Origin: Siphonodentalium dalli
Taxonomy: Eukaryota > Mollusca > Scaphopoda > Gadilida > Siphonodentaliidae
Reading direction: 5' to 3'
DNA length: 64,000 bases
NCBI GenBank assembly: GCA_032622095.1
Contig: CP136061.1
Location: 7,698,734-7,762,733 of the forward strand
In this document: positions 23,141-34,850 of the stretch, in pieces
Layout: the number at the start of each line of letters is the position of its first letter
Position numbering within the stretch: the stretch's first letter is position 1
The notes under the pieces: generated by a model
Told to the model about the DNA's origin: nothing
What the model saw: the letters and a program-made list of their open reading frames with translations, nothing else
The model's database searches: none
Position numbers and translations under genes: made by a program

Positions 23141-24534
23141 CAATGTGGTGAATTGGTGATAGGGGTCCACCAGATACCCAACCCCAATTTATTTAACAGT
23201 TGGGAATTTCATACATGGTATATTTACTAACTATAAGTCAAAAAAATTCTGATATTTATTTTTGCATTTAAAGGGACTAAATGCGTTTTTTTTTCTCGTT
23301 TTTTTCTTAGCAAATAAAAACATACATGTAGATGATCAATGAAGAGCGCTTGTTATCACCTCAGAAGATATGTGGGATAATCTGTGCACACAGAGATAAA
23401 TTGACATCCTATGATAGGCAGTGTCATGGGATAGTTGATATTGACCTCAGATGACTTAAAGAGGCGCTAATAATTACAAATAAAGAACGTTTATTATCAA
23501 CTTACAGAAAGAAACTGTGGGAATGTGCCAAATTCCAGATATTCTGGTAAAGTATTTTAAAAGCAAGAGAAAAATTAAATAATTGAAATCCATATGCTCT
23601 ACTTTTCTCATATTAACATTATTATACCCCACTTTCGAAGAAAATGGGGGGTATACTGGATTGACTGCGTCTGTCTGTCCGTCACGCTTTCTCCCTCCGT
23701 CAGTCCGTCCGTCCGACCTCATAAATGAAACAACTATGAACCGATTTCAATAATTGTGTGTATGCAATCTCCTTAGGACTGCCTCTCCGCATGATGCCAA
23801 TTGCGGTTTCCGTCCGACTTTTGTTTTGTAAGTTACGCCTCATTTTCGACTTATTTTGACTTTGAAAATTCTGTCCGACTTAATAACAAATATGAACCGA
23901 TTTCAATAATCTTTGGTATACATGCTTCTCACAATACCCTCTCTATATGATGCGGCTAGGGATTGGCTCAGACTGTAATATTACACTTCATTTTCGACTG
24001 ATTTTGACTTAGAAAAATTCGGTCCGACTTAATATAAGTTTATTGTTAACCTCCTCAATTTAGGAGAGCATATATACAAATGACAATTATATACAAGTTA
24101 CATAAATATGCATGCAAATGTAATACTAGTCACAATATTAATTGAACAAACTGTTAAAAAATTACAACAACAAAATTGAAGAAAATTAATCTCCAGAAAA
24201 AGTTTTCTCGAACACTATCTTTTAATTGATAATGAAGTTAATAAATGCTCTTTAGTGCCAATTATTAGTGCGTCTAATCTTAGGTCAATGACATCTATAC
24301 CATGAAACTCAATGTGTTAATTTGCCCACATATCTTCTGAGCTGATAACAAACATTCTCCATTAGTCATCTACATGTATGTTAGTATAATTTATTAGTCC
24401 CGCTTAAGTCATTTGAGGTCAAAGGCGCCTATTCCATTTTATTCCCCTGGTCAGGTGAACCATATCATGGTATATATACCAATTTTCCTACATATCGTCT
24501 ATACTGATAAGGAATCCTCTGTATTGCTCATATC
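23141..24534. repeat. mosaic of dispersed and tandem repeats
   Basis: Three components are visible: part of the degenerate tandem repeat (about 23330-23510 and 24225-24534); a palindrome TATACCCC...GGGGTATA near 23625-23655; and two diverged tandem units of about 160 bp starting near 23713 and 23875, each with ATGAACCGATTTCAATAAT and TTTCGACT. No gene is supported. Confidence 0.55.
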
Positions 24535-25866
24535 TATGGAATCCTATTAGGGCCACTTGCTAATGGCACTTTCGGCGCACTTTTTGTCGCTTTCGGCGCG
24601 ATCGGCGCATCGCGCCGAAAGCGACAAAATGTGCGCCATTAGCGTTGTTTCGGCGCGCGCCGAAAGCGCCGAAAGCGACAAAATATGCGCCATTAGTGCA
24701 TTCGGCGCGGTGCGCCATTAGCTCATTCTAATGCGACAAAACATTCGCCATTAGCGCATGTACAATTAAGTATGTGATCACCCCAGCAGGGGTGCCGGAA
24801 GAGGTGATCACACGGTTCCCATACCACCAAGATACAACAATATTTCTTCAAAATACACGTAAATTATCACAATCGATGCATTTATACAAAATAATGATAA
24901 CCACTACCAACTACATGTATGGTATCAATTTTCTCAAAACTTTTATTTGTTCAACAAAATATGTCCGTATTATTACTAAAGTACCACTAGATTTTAGAGT
25001 TATCCATCTTCATCCGCAAATTGTCCAGTAACTTAGGACCGTCTGATCGGATTGAGTACCTTTAACTGCCCACAAAGGAGGGACCAGGACCACACGGCCA
25101 CAATAATTTTAAATCTGAATAATGACAAATTATAGCATTTAGAGGTCTATCTACAGCAAATTTCAGCCCCTCCCTTTTAAAATTGATACATAGGCCTATA
25201 CACTGTACATATGGCCATGTCCGATCTGCACTGCGGTGCAGGGGCGCCGGAAGCATCCAAGGGTAGGGGGCAGAGCCTACAAAAAGGGCATTTTCTGCAA
25301 AAAAAGGCATTTTCTCCGCAAACTCTGAAAAATAACCATAAATTCATTGTGGCAAAAATCCCTATTTTTTATGGCCGTTTTGTGATAAAATTGACAAAAA
25401 ATTCATATTCCTTGTGAAATTGGTGGTATTTGGACCCAAAAAGTCACATTTTGCTATAAAAACACGAGATTAAACACACAAAAAGCATTTTCTGTCTCCA
25501 GAAAAAGGGCAAGTCCTGCCCCCACACGCCCCCCCCCCCCTTGGTCAAGGGCAGGGGTCAGCTGCCCCCTCTACCCCCTCTTCCGGCACCCCTGCTGGGG
25601 TGATCACATACTTAATTGTACGTGCGCTAATGGCGAATATTTTGTCGCTTTCGGCGCACCGCGCTAATGGCGCACCGCGCCGAATGCACTAATGACGCAC
25701 CGCGCCGAATGCTCTAATGGCGCATATTTTGTCGCTTTCGGCGCGAGCCGAAACAATCCTAATGGCGCACTTTTTGTCGCTTTCGGCGCGATGCGCCGAA
25801 AGCGCCGAAAGCGACATAAAGTGCGCCGAAAGCGCCATTAGCAAGTGGCCCTAATAGGATTCCATA
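24535..25866. mobile_element. element with 6-bp TSD and motif-built ~270-bp inverted repeats (E2)
   Basis: Tips TATGGAATCC and GGATTCCATA are flanked by a perfect 6-bp repeat CATATC (24529-24534, 25867-25872). The inverted repeats (24535-24805, 25570-25866) are long and consist mostly of reiterated words: GCGCCATTAGCGC, TTTCGGCGC, GCGCCGAAAGCG and GCGACAAAA. They end inwards with a GTGATCACCCCAGCAGGGG segment and its complement. The middle carries a family-B MITE fragment and non-coding sequence with a C-rich run near 25525-25540. It is inserted in the degenerate tandem repeat, whose sequence resumes on the right. Confidence 0.85.
24809..25066. mobile_element. TTAA miniature transposon, family B fragment inside E2
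   Basis: The right tip GTCTGATCGGATTGAGTACCT and TTAA are intact at 25041-25066. The left part (GGTTCCCATACCACCAAGA, TTTCTTCAAAATAC) matches the inverse of the family's other half, and the outermost left tip is missing. It is a truncated or rearranged copy nested in E2. Confidence 0.65.
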
Positions 25867-26105
25867 CATATCTGATAATATAATTATTAAATCTCTCTTT
25901 AGTGTCAACGGCACATATTCATTTGTACAAACTGGGCCAATTTACCCGGCATAAAATGTACAGCCTTCCACCATTTTGGGTTTTTTAATTTTATTTAGCT
26001 CAACTTTTATTTACTTTGTAAAGTTTGACCTATTGCCATGGCTGTGTCGCCCGTGCGTGCGTGCGTGTGTGTATGTGCGTGATACATCAACAAGTTCCCT
26101 TAGCG

Positions 26106-26575
26106 CGGGCTATAGGTCGTACCTTTGGTCGGATCATTATGAAATTTGTCATGGCTGTTGCCATTGACATGTAGATGGGAACGAGTCATTTTGGGATCAT
26201 TTGGCAAAAAAAACATGGCCGCCAGAGGCCATCTTGGATTTCAAAAACTTATCCATTAGCACAGGCTACATGTGGTACTGTTCGTCTGATCATCATGAAA
26301 TTTGGCATGGATATGTAGATGGGAACGAGTCATTTTGGGGTAGTTCGGCCAAAAAACATGGCCACCAGCAGCCATCTTGGATTTTATTCTTTGCATGACT
26401 AAAGCCTTGGCACGGGCTACAGGTTGTATCTTTGGTCCGATCATCATGAAATTTGTCATGGATGTTAACAATGACATGTAAATGGGACCGAGTCTTTTTA
26501 GGGTCATTCGGCAAAAAAAAAACATGGCTGCCAGTGGCCATCTTGGATTTTACTCTTTGCATAACTAGGCATTTC
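26106..26575 (+). repeat. three ~155-bp tandem units
   Basis: Units starting near 26109, 26264 and 26417 share GATCATNATGAAATTTGNCATGG, GACATGTAGATGGGANCGAG and a closing GGCCATCTTGGATTT preceded by an A-run and CATGGC. The minus-strand frames of 89 and 94 residues over this stretch are products of the periodicity, not genes. The closing segment again carries the CCATCTTG (YY1-like) core. Confidence 0.75.
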
Positions 26576-26639
26576 AACTTTCCACATTCCTAATCACTCC
26601 ATTGACTGTAACACAAAACTTCTTCCCTTGACATTGTCA

Positions 26640-27530
26640 TTGACACTTTCATTTAATTAAAATTTGATTATTAGTGCCCCTTTAAGTCAGAGGTCAACAG
26701 CACCTATCCGATGGCACTCATCGGGTCAATTTACCACAGTGAATAAATGTTCAAGTATTCAATTCCAGATGCCAATATATAATTATTTATTTAGTTAAAT
26801 TAAATATTAGTGTCTTTTTAAAGATAGCTGCGCCTTTCTCATGATACTCCCAGTGTCAACATGAATACATTTTTAAAATATTATTTCAGGGCTTTCTCGT
26901 GAGCTATATTTAAAGGTCACAACCTGTTATTTCTTCAACAAATGCCAAACATTGATTTTGATAATAGACACAAATTTTCACTTTGGCCAAGGGATTTGGT
27001 CCAATCTTGTCTGCTGAATCTTAAATACATGAAAATATCTAGTTCTGGGTTAAATAGCCTTGATAATAGTGTAAGGATACCTTAAAGGTATACATTTTTT
27101 TTCTGGTTATTGTTCGAATATAAAAAAGATCAGATTATTTTTCACCATATAATGTATTTCCATGACAAATATTTAGCACAAATGTTAATGCATATAGATT
27201 TCTATGTACTTCATCCTTTTTCTCTGCACTATTCCTAATTTCTGGAACATTTATTTGAATCTGTGGTAGTGCTAAACCTATATAATATCCATGCACAAAT
27301 CAACTGTGTATGGCTTGACTGGAGGCCCAAGTGGCAGTTTTTTTCTCTATTGGTGTTGGGGAAACGATGGATGTCCTGTGCATAAATTTAATAATTAGGT
27401 GTCACTTGAGTAAATATGTGGTTGTTATATTATATTATCTTATTGTTCTTTGTCTTGTGAATTGATATGGATAAATCTTCAAAATGAGATCTCAGCCCAC
27501 CAGATGTGCTTATAGTTGGTACAATGATCC
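26640..27530. other. non-coding stretch
   Basis: The first part (26640-26880) is degraded tandem repeat (CCCCTTTAAGTCAGAGGTC). The remainder is AT-rich with no gene seen. Confidence 0.45.
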
Positions 27531-27534
27531 AACT

Positions 27535-28031
27535 TAAAGGTACGGTTGGCCTTGGCGGTGGGTATCCTGTGAAAATATTTCCACCCGTCAAAAAGCGCCA
27601 CAAACAGAAAGAACATCAAAATGTAGACAGACTTTGTCCGTATACAAATAAGAACTATCGCATAAACAGTATGTTATTGTCAAATGTTTGACCATTTTTA
27701 TGTAAACAAAAGCATAAAAAGTTACTTTTCTGGTGTTTGTTTATATTATGATGGTAAACTCAAAGAGCGTTCTTTGTTGGTGAATTCCTGATATGGAACT
27801 AATAAAGAGCGTTTATGCCATTTGTGTGTGATTAGCCAGTAGCATTGTGCTGTCTTCTGTAACACAATCAGGCTCTTGCTTGGGTAAAATATGGTAGGTC
27901 TTTATGATAACATGCTGTTTACGTGATGGTCATGGTATATATGAACGAAACTGTATGCGTTTTAAAGTTTTTCTGTTTACGGTGATTAGAACAAATATGA
28001 ACATTTTCGACAACTAAGGCCTCACGTGCCT
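27535..28031. mobile_element. possible TTAA miniature transposon
   Basis: The left side reads TTAAAGGTACGGTTGGCC and the right side GGCCTCACGTGCCTTTAA, which are imperfect inverted tips next to TTAA. The ~500-bp body has no coding frame. The match is weaker than families A and B. Confidence 0.4.
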
Positions 28032-28604
28032 TTAATATCATGAATATCCATGCTTTTAACCAGCAAGGGCCACCATGGTAAACATACAGTTAGATTAGGT
28101 GAATAGGCTAGAATATCCACTTGGTCCATACCTGTATGGTGATTTTTATAGGATTTTGCCTACTGCAGTGGTAATGTAACAGTATGCTGTGGGGCAGATG
28201 TTGGATTAAATCAGCCAAGTTATACACCTTTTTGGTCAGGAAAAAATACTATATACATCTAAAATTCCATGGATCTGTATTGTAAAGAAATCTTGAAAGT
28301 CTAGTGCATTTATGAGAACAAATGGCAAAACCCGGAGTAACATGTCATCTCCCCTGGATATCCACCCACCCTGGATATTTCCCTCCTGGACATCATCCCA
28401 CCCACCTATAAATAACAAAATTGACTCCTTTTATATTGTTTGATCCTGAAATGGCCAGAAAAAATACTTTTTGAGATTTAATTATATATTTTTTTTATAT
28501 TTTATATATTATTTTTTTCCAGTGAGAATTTTTTTTTCACTCAGTGATTACTGATATTGTTTTATCCTGAAATGGCCAGCAAAATGTTTTTGATATGATT
28601 ATTG
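28032..28604. other. non-coding stretch
   Basis: AT-rich, with long T runs near 28486-28535. No gene or clear repeat. Confidence 0.45.
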
Positions 28605-28825
28605 ATTTTAGAGTTATCCATCTTCAACCCTGTTTGACCATGTGTTTATGCCAACTTTATGGGCCACATATTATTACACATCTTGAGAAATGACAAACTT
28701 CAAAACTTTATATCTGTTCACTCTGAACTTTTATGGGTGGGATCCTCAACTTGAATAAAATATTTATTACCCCCCAAAGCCAAAGAAATAGTAATTTAGG
28801 AGCTACTGATAGGAATGAGTATCAA
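28605..28825 (-). mobile_element. TTAA miniature transposon, family B fragment (inverted)
   Basis: In reverse complement it follows family B (CTAAATTACTATTTCTTTGG, then AAATATT, TTGAGG and GACAAACTTC-equivalent blocks). The GATCAGAC tip is degraded and the distal half is absent. Confidence 0.6.
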
Positions 28826-31800
28826 TAAATGCATTCACACTAGCTAGTCAATTTAACTACAGGTAGTGTAAAATATCGCATCCTGCATGCATGGATAATC
28901 CCCAAACCCAACTACTTGTCCCACTATTGTCCCCAAAGTAGACACCATGAATAATTGATTTAATAACTTGATGTTTTCTATTGTTTTCCCTTAAGTTAAT
29001 AACAATAACACAACAAAACTTATAAAATGAGTTGTTTCTCACTGAGTCTACAGTAATGTCCTATATAATCAACCTCTAAACCACAACAGAATTTGGGGAA
29101 TGGTTAACGGATCATATACTTAGAGCATTACTGTACATTGTTGAACTTGGAATATCCCACAAAAGTTCACTCCACTATAAAATTATTTTTCACAAAAATG
29201 TAAGTTTGTCATATTATTACTTATTATTATTATAATTATGTTATTACTGCTAGACACTCTTTTTTTTGGTGGAATTCACATCATGAATGAAAAAATGTTT
29301 TGAGTAACGCTGAATGATATACAAACACGTCTGGTGAGCATTAATTAATGCAGGGTAGGGTGGGGTGAAAATATTCAAGACTGAACTCAACTATTGAACA
29401 TAGTGAAGATAACCACAACCGAATATTTTCAACAACTGACACTGGCCTATGACTTAAATTTAAATGTTTTGTCAATGCTGAACCTGTCCGGATTGACAAC
29501 ATTGGAAAAATAACATTTTTACTGTTATTTACAGTTAAGTTATTTTTAACAAAACCAACCATGGTGCATTGGGAGGGGTGAGGTTGGTGACCGACATTTG
29601 CGGCTTCTTAAAGTAATATCCCCGCCCCAAAAAACATGAAATTAATTTGGATTGAAATAAATGTAATCATACTGTTATTAATATTATATACTAGACCACT
29701 AGTAATATTATAACTTCAACAATTAGAGTCTGGATTTGTACTGTTCCTTTCACTTTGTCAGATTAACAATGTCAATTGTGGTTAGCTGCTGCTGGTGTGT
29801 ACATTCACTTTGTGAATGTGATGACTGATGTTGTGTTGCAGAGTTCTAACTTCTATCTTCGTGGACATTGCGGTAGTCTGGGAGATAATTGTTAACTCTT
29901 AACTTAACTAGTCATGAATTAACAGAATTTCAGAATCCCACACTCAGGACATTACCAGACACTGTGAGTGTGACTCACTGACTCGGTGTAACTGACTGAC
30001 TCTGAGACGACTCAGACGAGGCACAACAGTCAACACTCCCAGTTGTAAGCACATCGATTCCATCCCGTTTTGCAACGTAATCATTCTAAATTCATATTGT
30101 ATTGTATTCTGGATTCCTTTGTTTCCATTACATTTGACCGCGATTATCTAATAATTTGAAAAACATTTCGTAATTCGCTGATGTAATCACTTTCCAAACT
30201 GGTTTAAAGCTCGATGTATCGTGACTACTAACTGCTTTCATGTCAATGTACTTCCCGTTGAATGTCCGCGCATGCGTACATCCGACCTTCCTAAGCCGAC
30301 TGGTATCAACTGCCTACCTGCTTTATCACTCAGACGCAATTTTGTGGCGGATTTATGCTGACATTTTTATTTCGATAAAATCACTGAAATCAGAGTGATT
30401 TAGACGTGATATTGGCGTCGAACGAACTAAAATAGACGACATATTACATAAATAACAACCATGGCGTATTGGGAGAGCGGATAACATCAGGATAAAAGAG
30501 AAGATGAAAATATTCTGCGAAAACATTCATCGTGTATTGTTGAACTAATTATTCAGCTGCTTTCAACAAACTTGGACAATTTGTCAATAATAGCTTGAAC
30601 CTTTATTCTACATGTGAAAGAACAGCGCCTGAAATATCTGCTGCCAAAATTAGATTTGTGCCAGATGACTCCTACAAGGCTACATGTACATGTATACAGT
30701 ACAGTACATACAGTGTGGTGAACGTTTTTCGCAGTCGCGGCAGTGGCATTGTGGACGAGTACCCCAAGTTCATTCCGGGCTTGGTTTGATGATCGAGACT
30801 GTTACCAGTTCGATTGCGGACAGTTGTTAAGACGGTCTGATTTCGGTTCCTTTGATAACCGGACAAGTTTAAATTCTGCGAAAAAAGGCTTAATCATTGA
30901 CAATTTCCACTAAATTCGATCGAGAGCAGAGATTCAAGCCAATCAATCGATGAATCATGGCATGATCCATTCAATCGAATAAATGGTCTGACTTCATTCA
31001 GTGCTGTGTTGTGACTTAGTATCAAAACACTGGCATATTTACTGACACACGAGGACACAGGTACAATTAACACAAGCTTCCATGTCAAGCAATAGTGACA
31101 ATAATAACAACGACTCAACGAGCAGCTATTAATATTAGAATGTTGAAAATGCAGTTGACAGTGTTCAGAATCTGATTGTTTCAGAGCACATGCACATTAC
31201 AAGAGAGGATATACATGTACCGCACTGTGCGCACCAGTGTTAGGCAAAAAAAACATCTCTGTTTCCGATAACATGGGGAAAAATTTCCAGGTAGGCAGGC
31301 AGGTTGTTTTTTTTTTTACACTATTTTTGTATTTTACCGGCCATTTGAAAGTGATAAAATAGTGTAGTACACCCTTTTAACATGTATTATAAAATTGGCA
31401 TGCTTTTATACATGTTAACTGGTAATATATTATGCAGCTTGCTGGACTATTAGGTCATGTATTAGGTATTAAAGATATTCTCTGAAAATAAAGTTTTGGA
31501 GACAACTTCCAATTGAATGTATATTAGGGCTACTAGTATGTGCGCCAGTGTGAAGATTCAAGGTATTAGGCTATGGCCATGGGTTTAGAGTTATTCCTCT
31601 TATATAGTCCATGCAGCTACAAGCCCACAATGCAAGAGTATCATCTGATACCTTTATTTACAAATTACATGTGGCCAGAAGAATGTAACTGGCTGTTCTT
31701 GGAAATGTAGGAATAAACATGTTTTGTTCCAATCTTCCCCCTGAATATCTCTGGTGTAGATTGTGCCTGAGGTTTCACATTTTATGCCATTCTATTCATC

Positions 31801-31904
31801 ACTGCCGACGCAATTTTCCAGCTGATGGTGTTGAAAGAGAGATCGTTTTATGGAATAAATACTTGCCATTTCAATAAAAACCTATTGTATTTTAATCCCC
31901 TCTT
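28826..31904. other. long non-coding stretch
   Basis: Over 3 kb I can support no gene. The short frames at 28857, 29341, 30595, 30672 and 30894 are 61-74 residues long, overlap each other or have no domain. A CpG-containing patch around 30240-30340 includes the inverted segment shared with 17490-17530. A host gene's intron or flank is possible but nothing demonstrates it. Confidence 0.45.
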
Positions 31905-31911
31905 ATTTCTC

Positions 31912-34850
31912 TTCAGAATCAGAATCAGAATCAGATTTAATCTCAAATCGCCGGACGTGTCCGGTATAACAGAGTGTAGTTATGAATACATGTCAATATA
32001 TACAAATAGATGGTAATGCTGTTGAAAGCAATATATATAGTTCAATAATCATGTGCACGTTCGGGAAGGGTGGGATGCGGGCGTACGTGAGGTGATTTAG
32101 TTGGGGGTGGGTGCTTCAAGGTTCGCGTGGTTATGCTACAGGGGGGCTCCATTAGGCGGAGGGCGTCTGGGATGAACATACTAAGATTGGTGAGGGTTCT
32201 TTTATTTGTGCACGTGAAGAGGGCATTGAGTTTGTGGGCATTTGGACGCGTGTAGTAGTATGATTTAAGATATTTTCGTCTCAAATCGCATAGTTTTTCA
32301 CATTTGAGTATGATATGGTATTCATCACCAAGTTCAACGTCGCACAGCGTGCATTTCCGATCGGAGTAGTCTTTTTTTGCCCACGATCCGGATTCGATCG
32401 GTAAGTTATGATTTCTTGTACGAAATTTAATCAGACGCCTTACTACTGTTTGGTTTTCTAATGAGAGATATATTTCCTTTGAAAAGTCAGTCTTGATGAT
32501 TCTGTAGAAGGCACATTTATTGGATTTTACTATATCACCATGCCATGATTGTACAAATGCGTCTTGTATTCGATCTTTGATGAGTCTATTGAAAGATGGT
32601 GGGTTGATAGTTGCTTGGTCTATCCAAATAATGGATAGGCCGAGATTATTTAGGCTTGTTCGTATAAAGTCAATCCAACCATGTCTCCAGTTGTTTGTGC
32701 AGTGGTAGCTATACAGTGCATAATAGAGTACATAAGTGGGAGTCTATTGCACTGCATGTTCATAAGTTTATTCCAATATGTTAGACATCGTAGTTGTATC
32801 TTTTGGCTAATTGGGCATATACCCGTCTCCCCATAAATAAAACATGTATTTGTGGTTTTGCGCAGGTTAAGTGCAAATTTAAGAAACCAGATTTCTAGCT
32901 TTTCTAGGCAGGTGGTGTTTTCAAAACCCCATACTTCGGCTCCATATGTCATTATGGGAGTTATTGCTTTTTCATAACTTTCATGAACGCTGTCATGGGA
33001 GAGGTTATTTTGTCTGGCTTTACTTATGAGTGCGTACATAGCTTTCTTTGCATCTTTACATCTCATGTTTCGTTCCCTGCTAAATGATCCGTTTTTACTA
33101 AACCACGTGCCCAAGTATTTGAAGCTATCCACGATCTCAATTTCGTTACCGTTTATTTTGAATGACATTGATTTTCTTTGTTTTGGTTTTCTACCAAGAA
33201 CCATGATTTTAGTTTTGGAGGCATTGATGCTTAGCTTCCATGTGTCACAGTACGATGCGAAGTGATTTAAGGCATTTTGTAAACCGGAATGGGAGTCTGA
33301 GATTAGAGCTGTATCATCAGCGTATATTAATAGGAGTAACTTCATATATGCCCCTGTTTCATGGCCATTGATTTTACTTATGTCTATACCCCTACAGTAA
33401 CAATTTTGTAGGTATTCCTCGATATCGTTGATGTACATGGCGAAAAGTATCGGTGAGAGACAATCACCTTGTTTTAGGCCAATTAGACTTGAGAAAAACC
33501 CAGATGACTCATCGGTCATCACACACATCTTTAAATTATGGTACATACTCTTGATAGTATTCAGGATTTTTCCATTTACGCCAAAATGTAGAAGTTTTCT
33601 CCATAGACCTTCTCGCCAAACACTATCAAAGGCTTGTGAAAAATCGATGAATGCACAAAATAGGGTTTTCTTATTGAGCTTCATTATCTGGGTGAGCGCA
33701 TGTAGGGAGAATATATGATCAATCGTACTGTATCCTTTGCGAAACCCCGCCTGCGCTTCGGACTGAAGGTTATTAATCTGAAGAAAACTATTTATGTGAT
33801 TGCAAATGATACTCGTGAACAGTTTTGACATCGTGCATAGAAGTGTGATTTTCCTGTAATTTTCAGGTTTATCCGGGTCATCTTTCTTATAGATGGGTCG
33901 GATCATACCAATCGCCCAGTCATTTGGGATACAGCTTGTTGCTAATATTGTATTGAACAGTTTCTTATAGAAGTATCCTAATTTCTTTATACTATGCTTG
34001 ATCATTTCATTCGGTATTGAGTCGAAACCTGATGCTTTGTCATTTCTAAGGCTCTTTGCTGCATACTCGATTTCGTTAAGGGATATTTCAGCATTCAGAA
34101 GCGAATTATCTATAGTATTCGATGGTAAGTATGTGTTCATTAGGACCCCATGCGTATGTTGACCGCTGATTTCGACGGCGATGTCGCGTTCAACTGATTC
34201 ATAGTACTTCTGAAACTCTGGGGCAGGGGGTGGGTGCCTTTTACAATTTTGTCCATCTAGTTCCCGGATTAGTTTCCAAAATTCTTTGCTTGATTTTCCC
34301 TTTAAATTATGTATTATTTTCCTCAGATTAAGTTTATGTGTTCGCTTACTGTTTTGCTGTGTGCATTTATATGAGCGTCTATTTTCGAGCATACGTGCCT
34401 TATTGTGTTCAGAGGGGTAGCGTTTGAAATTTTTTCACGCCTTTCTATAGTTCGTCCTCGTGTGAACGCAATCACACGAGAACCACGGCATACCTGACTG
34501 TTTCCTCCTTTTACAGGGTTTTGTCGGATTAGTATTCTTGCGCACTGTATGTTTGTTTGTGGTGTTTGTCGCGTCCATCAGAATAGATTTTAACTTCTCA
34601 TATGCCGCATTTATGCCTGTTTCTGGGTCGGGATTTGTTAAATCATTTTCAAGTGATATTAATTCATCAGTTTTGATCGCCTCAATCGCACGCGTGAATG
34701 CAGCTATTTTAGGTTTATCCCAATTCCGGGTCACGACACACTTCGTCGGATTATGTGCCTGTCGGGTAACGGGAGCAGGATTTATGACCGTGACCGTCGT
34801 TCTAGTTTTATTCTGAGATAAATATTTATTCATAGATGATCATTATTTTT
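31912..34850 (-). mobile_element. second LINE, 5'-truncated
   Basis: On the minus strand this runs from a linker domain (34833) through RT and a C-terminal zinc-knuckle domain to a 3' tail of GATTCT hexamers at 31912-31945. A perfect stem CCGGACACGTCCGG sits just before the tail. No apurinic-type endonuclease is seen upstream, so the copy is 5'-truncated. The tail plus stem architecture is like the LINE at 3540-5600, though sequence and RT differ clearly. Confidence 0.88.
32042..34833 (-). pseudogene. LINE reverse transcriptase polyprotein (broken)
   Basis: The main frame (32650-34392, 580 codons) holds the RT: GMIRPIYKKDD and ENYRKITLL, motif A CAFIDFSQAFDS (catalytic D about residue 250), GLKQGDCLSPILF, and the catalytic YADD box at about 357-360. 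After it come the thumb and a region ending IYGETGICPIS. A frameshift near 32690 moves the remaining C-terminal domain to another frame, open to 32042, with a zinc knuckle of the form C-x2-C...H...C (CTLCDVELGDEYH). A second shift near 34440 separates the 132-codon N-terminal piece (34435-34833). The RT core is otherwise intact, so this copy is fairly young. Clade unassigned. Confidence 0.88.

Noticed and set aside
26256-26577. Minus-strand frames of 89 and 94 codons
   Set aside because: They are generated by the three tandem ~155-bp units and repeat their own sequence.
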